From Mailhella sp. (GTDB lineage: Bacteria; Desulfobacterota; Desulfovibrionia; Desulfovibrionales; Desulfovibrionaceae): 7,717 nucleotides of DNA. A program made the position numbers and the translations under genes. Positions 5,711-7,717 of the stretch are shown here, piece after piece; the stretch's first letter is position 1; every line of letters begins with the position of its first letter. The notes beneath the pieces are model-generated. The model did not search any database and was not told where the DNA came from. It saw only the letters and a program-made list of their open reading frames with translations. The stretch is taken from the NCBI GenBank assembly GCA_017940105.1, contig JAGAZG010000084.1, positions 1 through 7,717 of the forward strand, in the 5' to 3' direction.

Positions 5711-7150
5711 ATGTCTGATGCCTTCCCAACGCGCCGCGCGCGCATGGAATATGTCTGCATGGGTTGCGGCCACCGCTTTCCGGTGGACCGGCTCATCTAT
5801 ACCTGCCCTGACTGCGGCGGCGTGATGCTGCTGGAGGACCTTGACTTTGACAGCATGAAGGAAAAAGGCGCGGCATTCTGGCGCAGCCTTTTCGACTCCC
5901 GCAGGGCCACGAGGATACGCGCCCTGCGAGGCGTATTCCGCTTTTACGAGCTCATGGCACCCGTGCTGGAAGAAGATGACATCGTGTACCTGGGCGAGGG
6001 TGACACGCCTGTCATTGAAGCCGCGCAGGCGCTGCAGAAGAAAGTGGGCAGGCGTTTCGCCTATAAGAACGACGGGCAGAACCCCAGCGCATCTTTTAAA
6101 GACAGGGGCATGGCAGGGGCCTACAGCTATCTTAAGTCTCTGGTGCGCTCGCATGGCTGGAAAGAGGTACTGACCATCTGCGCGTCCACTGGAGACACGT
6201 CGGCCGCCGCCGCCATGTATGGCGCGTATGTGGGCGAGCCTATACGCACCGTCGTGCTGCTGCCGCACGGCAAGGTCACGCCCGCGCAGCTTTCGCAGCC
6301 GCTTGGATCCGGTGCGCAGGTGCTGGAAGTGCCGGGCGTGTTTGACGACTGCATGAAGGTTGTGGAGTACCTTGCCGACCACTATCGCGTGGCGCTGCTT
6401 AACTCAAAGAACAGCTGGCGCGTCCTCGGGCAGGAGTCCTATGCCTATGAAACCGCCCAGTGGTATGGCTGGGATCTGGCAGGCAAGGCCATGTTCATGC
6501 CCATAGGCAACGCAGGCAACATCACGTCCATGATCTCGGCATGCCTCAAGATGCGCCGGCTCGGCATTATTGATGAAATGCCGCACATCGTTGGCGTTCA
6601 GTCAGAGCATGCCGATCCTGTCTGGCGCTATTATTCGCAGCCCGCACAGGACCGCCGTTACGAGCCCGTTCAGGTGCAGCCCAGCGTGGCGCAGGCGGCC
6701 ATGATCGGCAATCCTGTTTCGTTCCCCCGCGTCAAAAGCCTTGTGGAGCGTTTTGAGCAGGCCGGCGGGCGCTTTGACGTCGTGCAGGTTACGGAGCAGG
6801 CGATCATGGACTCCATGATTCTTGCCAACCGCCACGGGCACATTGCCTGCACGCAGGGTGGCGAGAGCTTTGCGGGCATGCTCAGGGCGCAGGAGAGCGG
6901 AATCCTGGAAAAGGACGAATTCTGCATTCTTGACTCCACTGCCCACGCATTGAAATTTGCCGGATTTCAAAATATGTATTTTGAAGATTCGTTCCCCCAG
7001 GCGTACGGGGTGCACGCCCGCGCTGAGCTTGTCAACAAGCCGCGCCTTCTGTTTACGCCTGAAGAACGAGAGGCTATGCCTGCGGGCGAATTTACCCGCG
7101 CTGCCGCGCAGGCCGTCGCGGCTGCGGCCGGCCTTGAAGCAAAAGAGTGA
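5711..7150 (+). CDS. thrC: Threonine synthase with N-terminal zinc ribbon
   Basis: PLP enzyme that converts O-phosphohomoserine to threonine in the cytoplasm. Of 479 residues, the first 40 form a zinc-ribbon-like element with Cys16-x2-Cys19 and Cys32-x2-Cys35, as in many threonine synthases of this branch. The fold-type II PLP domain follows: substrate loop LGEGDTPVIE (94-103), PLP Lys130 in NPSASFKDRGM, TICASTGDTSAAAAMYGAY (156-173), the PLP-phosphate loop PIGNAGN (264-270) and CTQGGESFAG near 380. The C-terminal 40 residues are Ala-rich and helical. AGGAG at 5700-5704 is 6 bases before the ATG. The gene is 29 bases from hisF with no terminator between, so it is probably the last gene of the lipoprotein-hisHF run. 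A related PLP lyase is possible in principle, but the motif set is that of ThrC. Confidence 0.93.
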   Translation: MSDAFPTRRARMEYVCMGCGHRFPVDRLIYTCPDCGGVMLLEDLDFDSMKEKGAAFWRSLFDSRRATRIRALRGVFRFYELMAPVLEEDDIVYLGEGDTPVIEAAQALQKKVGRRFAYKNDGQNPSASFKDRGMAGAYSYLKSLVRSHGWKEVLTICASTGDTSAAAAMYGAYVGEPIRTVVLLPHGKVTPAQLSQPLGSGAQVLEVPGVFDDCMKVVEYLADHYRVALLNSKNSWRVLGQESYAYETAQWYGWDLAGKAMFMPIGNAGNITSMISACLKMRRLGIIDEMPHIVGVQSEHADPVWRYYSQPAQDRRYEPVQVQPSVAQAAMIGNPVSFPRVKSLVERFEQAGGRFDVVQVTEQAIMDSMILANRHGHIACTQGGESFAGMLRAQESGILEKDEFCILDSTAHALKFAGFQNMYFEDSFPQAYGVHARAELVNKPRLLFTPEEREAMPAGEFTRAAAQAVAAAAGLEAKE

Positions 7151-7163
7151 TTTTACCTGCTGA

Positions 7164-7183
7164 GCCATGCTTGACAGCATGGC
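7164..7183. repeat. Inverted repeat enclosing a TTGACA hexamer
   Basis: GCCATGCTTGACAGCATGGC is a perfect 8-base inverted repeat around a TGAC core, 13 bases after the thrC stop. The TTGACA at its centre is a consensus -35, so the repeat could be an operator lying on the ferredoxin promoter or a transcribed hairpin. No U run follows, so it is not an ordinary terminator. Confidence 0.6.
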
Positions 7184-7199
7184 ACGCACAGGCTATGCC
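7171..7199 (+). promoter_or_regulatory. Possible ferredoxin promoter
   Basis: TTGACA (7171-7176), a 17-base spacer, then TATGCC (7194-7199). The -35 is perfect and the -10 is half-matching. It would give a leader of about 80 bases holding two further hairpins. A weaker alternative is TTGGCG (7209-7214), 18 bases, then TATGCT (7233-7238), giving a leader of about 40 bases. Confidence 0.4.
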
Positions 7200-7209
7200 A
7201 CAAGTCATT

Positions 7210-7228
7210 GGCGCTCCAGACAAGCGCC
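7210..7228. repeat. Short hairpin in the ferredoxin leader
   Basis: GGCGCT (7210-7215) and AGCGCC (7223-7228) pair over a 7-base loop. It is the second of three successive inverted repeats between thrC and the ferredoxin gene. Confidence 0.45.
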
Positions 7229-7252
7229 GTTGTATGCTCGGAAATTTAAACG

Positions 7253-7268
7253 ATCCGGTTTTCCGGAT
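7253..7268. repeat. Hairpin just upstream of the ferredoxin ribosome binding site
   Basis: ATCCGG-TTTT-CCGGAT is a perfect 6-base stem with a four-T loop. It ends 6 bases before the AGGAGG at 7275-7280. A stem here could affect ribosome access or protect the 5' end of the mRNA; that role is inferred. Confidence 0.5.
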
Positions 7269-7285
7269 AACATCAGGAGGCTGTT

Positions 7286-7474
7286 ATGGGCTATAAGATT
7301 GAATTTGATGAAGACAAGTGCGTTGGCTGCGGACAGTGCGTTGACATCTGCCCTGTTCAGGTCTGGGAGCTCCAGGACGGCAAGTCCAATCCCGTGAACG
7401 CCGAAGAATGCCTTGGCTGCGAATCCTGCTCCGGCGTGTGCGAGCAGGATGCCATCGTCATCGAGGAAGAGTAG
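7286..7474 (+). CDS. 2[4Fe-4S] ferredoxin
   Basis: Small, acidic, cytoplasmic electron carrier of 62 residues, the normal size for clostridial/Desulfovibrio-type ferredoxins. There are two complete cluster motifs: Cys12-x2-Cys15-x2-Cys18-x3-Cys22-Pro and Cys42-x2-Cys45-x2-Cys48-x3-Cys52. The last Cys is followed by Glu rather than the usual Pro, and the sequence then continues QDAIVIEEE as expected. There is no signal peptide. AGGAGG at 7275-7280 lies 5 bases before the ATG, one of the strongest sites in the window, suggesting high expression. It has its own leader (135 bases after thrC) and is closed by the terminator at 7529-7563, so it is probably a single-gene unit. Its redox partner cannot be told from this context. 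Confidence 0.95.
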   Translation: MGYKIEFDEDKCVGCGQCVDICPVQVWELQDGKSNPVNAEECLGCESCSGVCEQDAIVIEEE

Positions 7475-7528
7475 TTTGCCTTTTGCGGTTCCGCATGCCG
7501 GGGCCGTGAAAGCGTCAAAATGAAGCCT

Positions 7529-7563
7529 CGCCGGATGGGCGCCACGCTCATCCGGCGTTTTTT
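7529..7563 (+). terminator. Intrinsic terminator after the ferredoxin gene
   Basis: CGCCGGATGGGC (7529-7540) pairs with GCTCATCCGGCG (7546-7557) over a 5-base loop, a 12-base GC-rich stem with one G-U pair, followed directly by six T (7558-7563). It lies 54 bases after the ferredoxin stop and only 29 bases before the next start codon. Confidence 0.92.
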
Positions 7564-7592
7564 AACCCTAAAATCATGCATGCGGATTGGCA

Positions 7593-7717
7593 ATGAACGC
7601 ACCGGAACTGGATGCCATTTTTCAGGAATACGAGCAGCTTGCCGCTAATGCGGATTTGCTTTTCGAACGGGTTAAGGGGCAGTTTCCGCACGAAGTGGCC
7701 TGCCGGCAGGGATGCAG
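7593..7717 (+). CDS. Probable YkgJ-type cysteine-cluster protein, 5' part (runs off the window)
   Basis: The open frame from the ATG at 7593 runs off the right edge after 41 complete codons, so it is too short to be called by length. It reads MNAPELDAIFQEYEQLAANA, then an acidic/helical segment, then FPHEVACRQGC. This layout, a helical N-terminus followed by a Cys-x3-Cys entry, resembles the start of YkgJ-family (CxxCxxCC zinc/iron cluster) proteins I recall from Desulfovibrio, in which a double Cys follows within a few residues. That part is outside the window, so the assignment is a guess from the edge. The ribosome binding site is weak (GGATTGG at 7584-7590). The start lies 29 bases after the ferredoxin terminator, leaving little space for a promoter. 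Confidence 0.5.
   Translation, partial: MNAPELDAIFQEYEQLAANADLLFERVKGQFPHEVACRQGC

Noticed and set aside
5615..6382. 255-codon open frame on the minus strand opposite thrC
   Set aside because: It is a shadow of the strongly conserved thrC frame and spans the hisF-thrC junction.
1..7717. CRISPR array, phage, insertion sequence, toxin-antitoxin or defence system
   Set aside because: No direct repeat array, transposase, integrase, terminal repeats or defence-type domains were seen; apart from the lipoprotein and the partial gene at the right edge, the frames are identifiable housekeeping or biosynthetic genes.

Overview
The window is a chromosomal, fairly GC-rich, gene-dense stretch of an anaerobic bacterium. 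I infer the Desulfovibrionaceae (Desulfovibrio/Bilophila-like). The reasons are the style of the HisF, long-form HisG, Asd and Zn-ribbon threonine synthase proteins, the small 2[4Fe-4S] ferredoxin, the scattered his genes and the probable YkgJ-type gene at the right edge. This is recall of family flavour, not a database result. I saw no mobile element, CRISPR array, rRNA or tRNA, and no gene-free stretch exceeds about 160 bases.

Layout: (1) positions 2-1372, the 3' part of rny (RNase Y), whose N-terminal membrane anchor lies outside the window. (2) 1414-2730, hisI and hisG, co-directional and tightly spaced, probably transcribed with or just after rny. (3) 2750-2786, a perfect 15-bp hairpin with A and T tracts, serving as a bidirectional terminator between convergent hisG and asd. 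(4) 2826-3872 on the minus strand, an asd-like gene. (5) A 158-bp divergent promoter region. (6) 4031-4204, a 57-residue lipoprotein gene, followed in the same direction by hisH, hisF (8-base overlap) and thrC up to 7150. (7) A 135-base leader with three inverted repeats, then a 62-residue 2[4Fe-4S] ferredoxin (7286-7474) and a strong intrinsic terminator (7529-7563). (8) 7593 to the right edge, the start of a gene that looks like a YkgJ-type cysteine-cluster protein.

Function: the genes supply part of histidine biosynthesis: HisG (first step), HisI (PR-AMP hydrolysis) and HisHF (the imidazole-forming glutamine-dependent synthase). Two more belong to the aspartate family (asd-like and thrC). 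hisA, B, C, D and E are not here, so the histidine pathway is dispersed.

The most unusual observation is that the Asd-like protein is full length and keeps most family motifs, but lacks the catalytic cysteine: the usual P-N-C-S-T block reads P-G-S-A-A. The Ser-Ala-Gly-Gly cofactor-loop motif is also replaced. It may be a pseudoenzyme or a re-purposed paralogue. Second-tier observations are a Glu in place of the expected Gly in the HisG PRPP loop, a tiny His/Met/Gly-rich lipoprotein heading a histidine/threonine operon, and the hairpin-rich ferredoxin leader.
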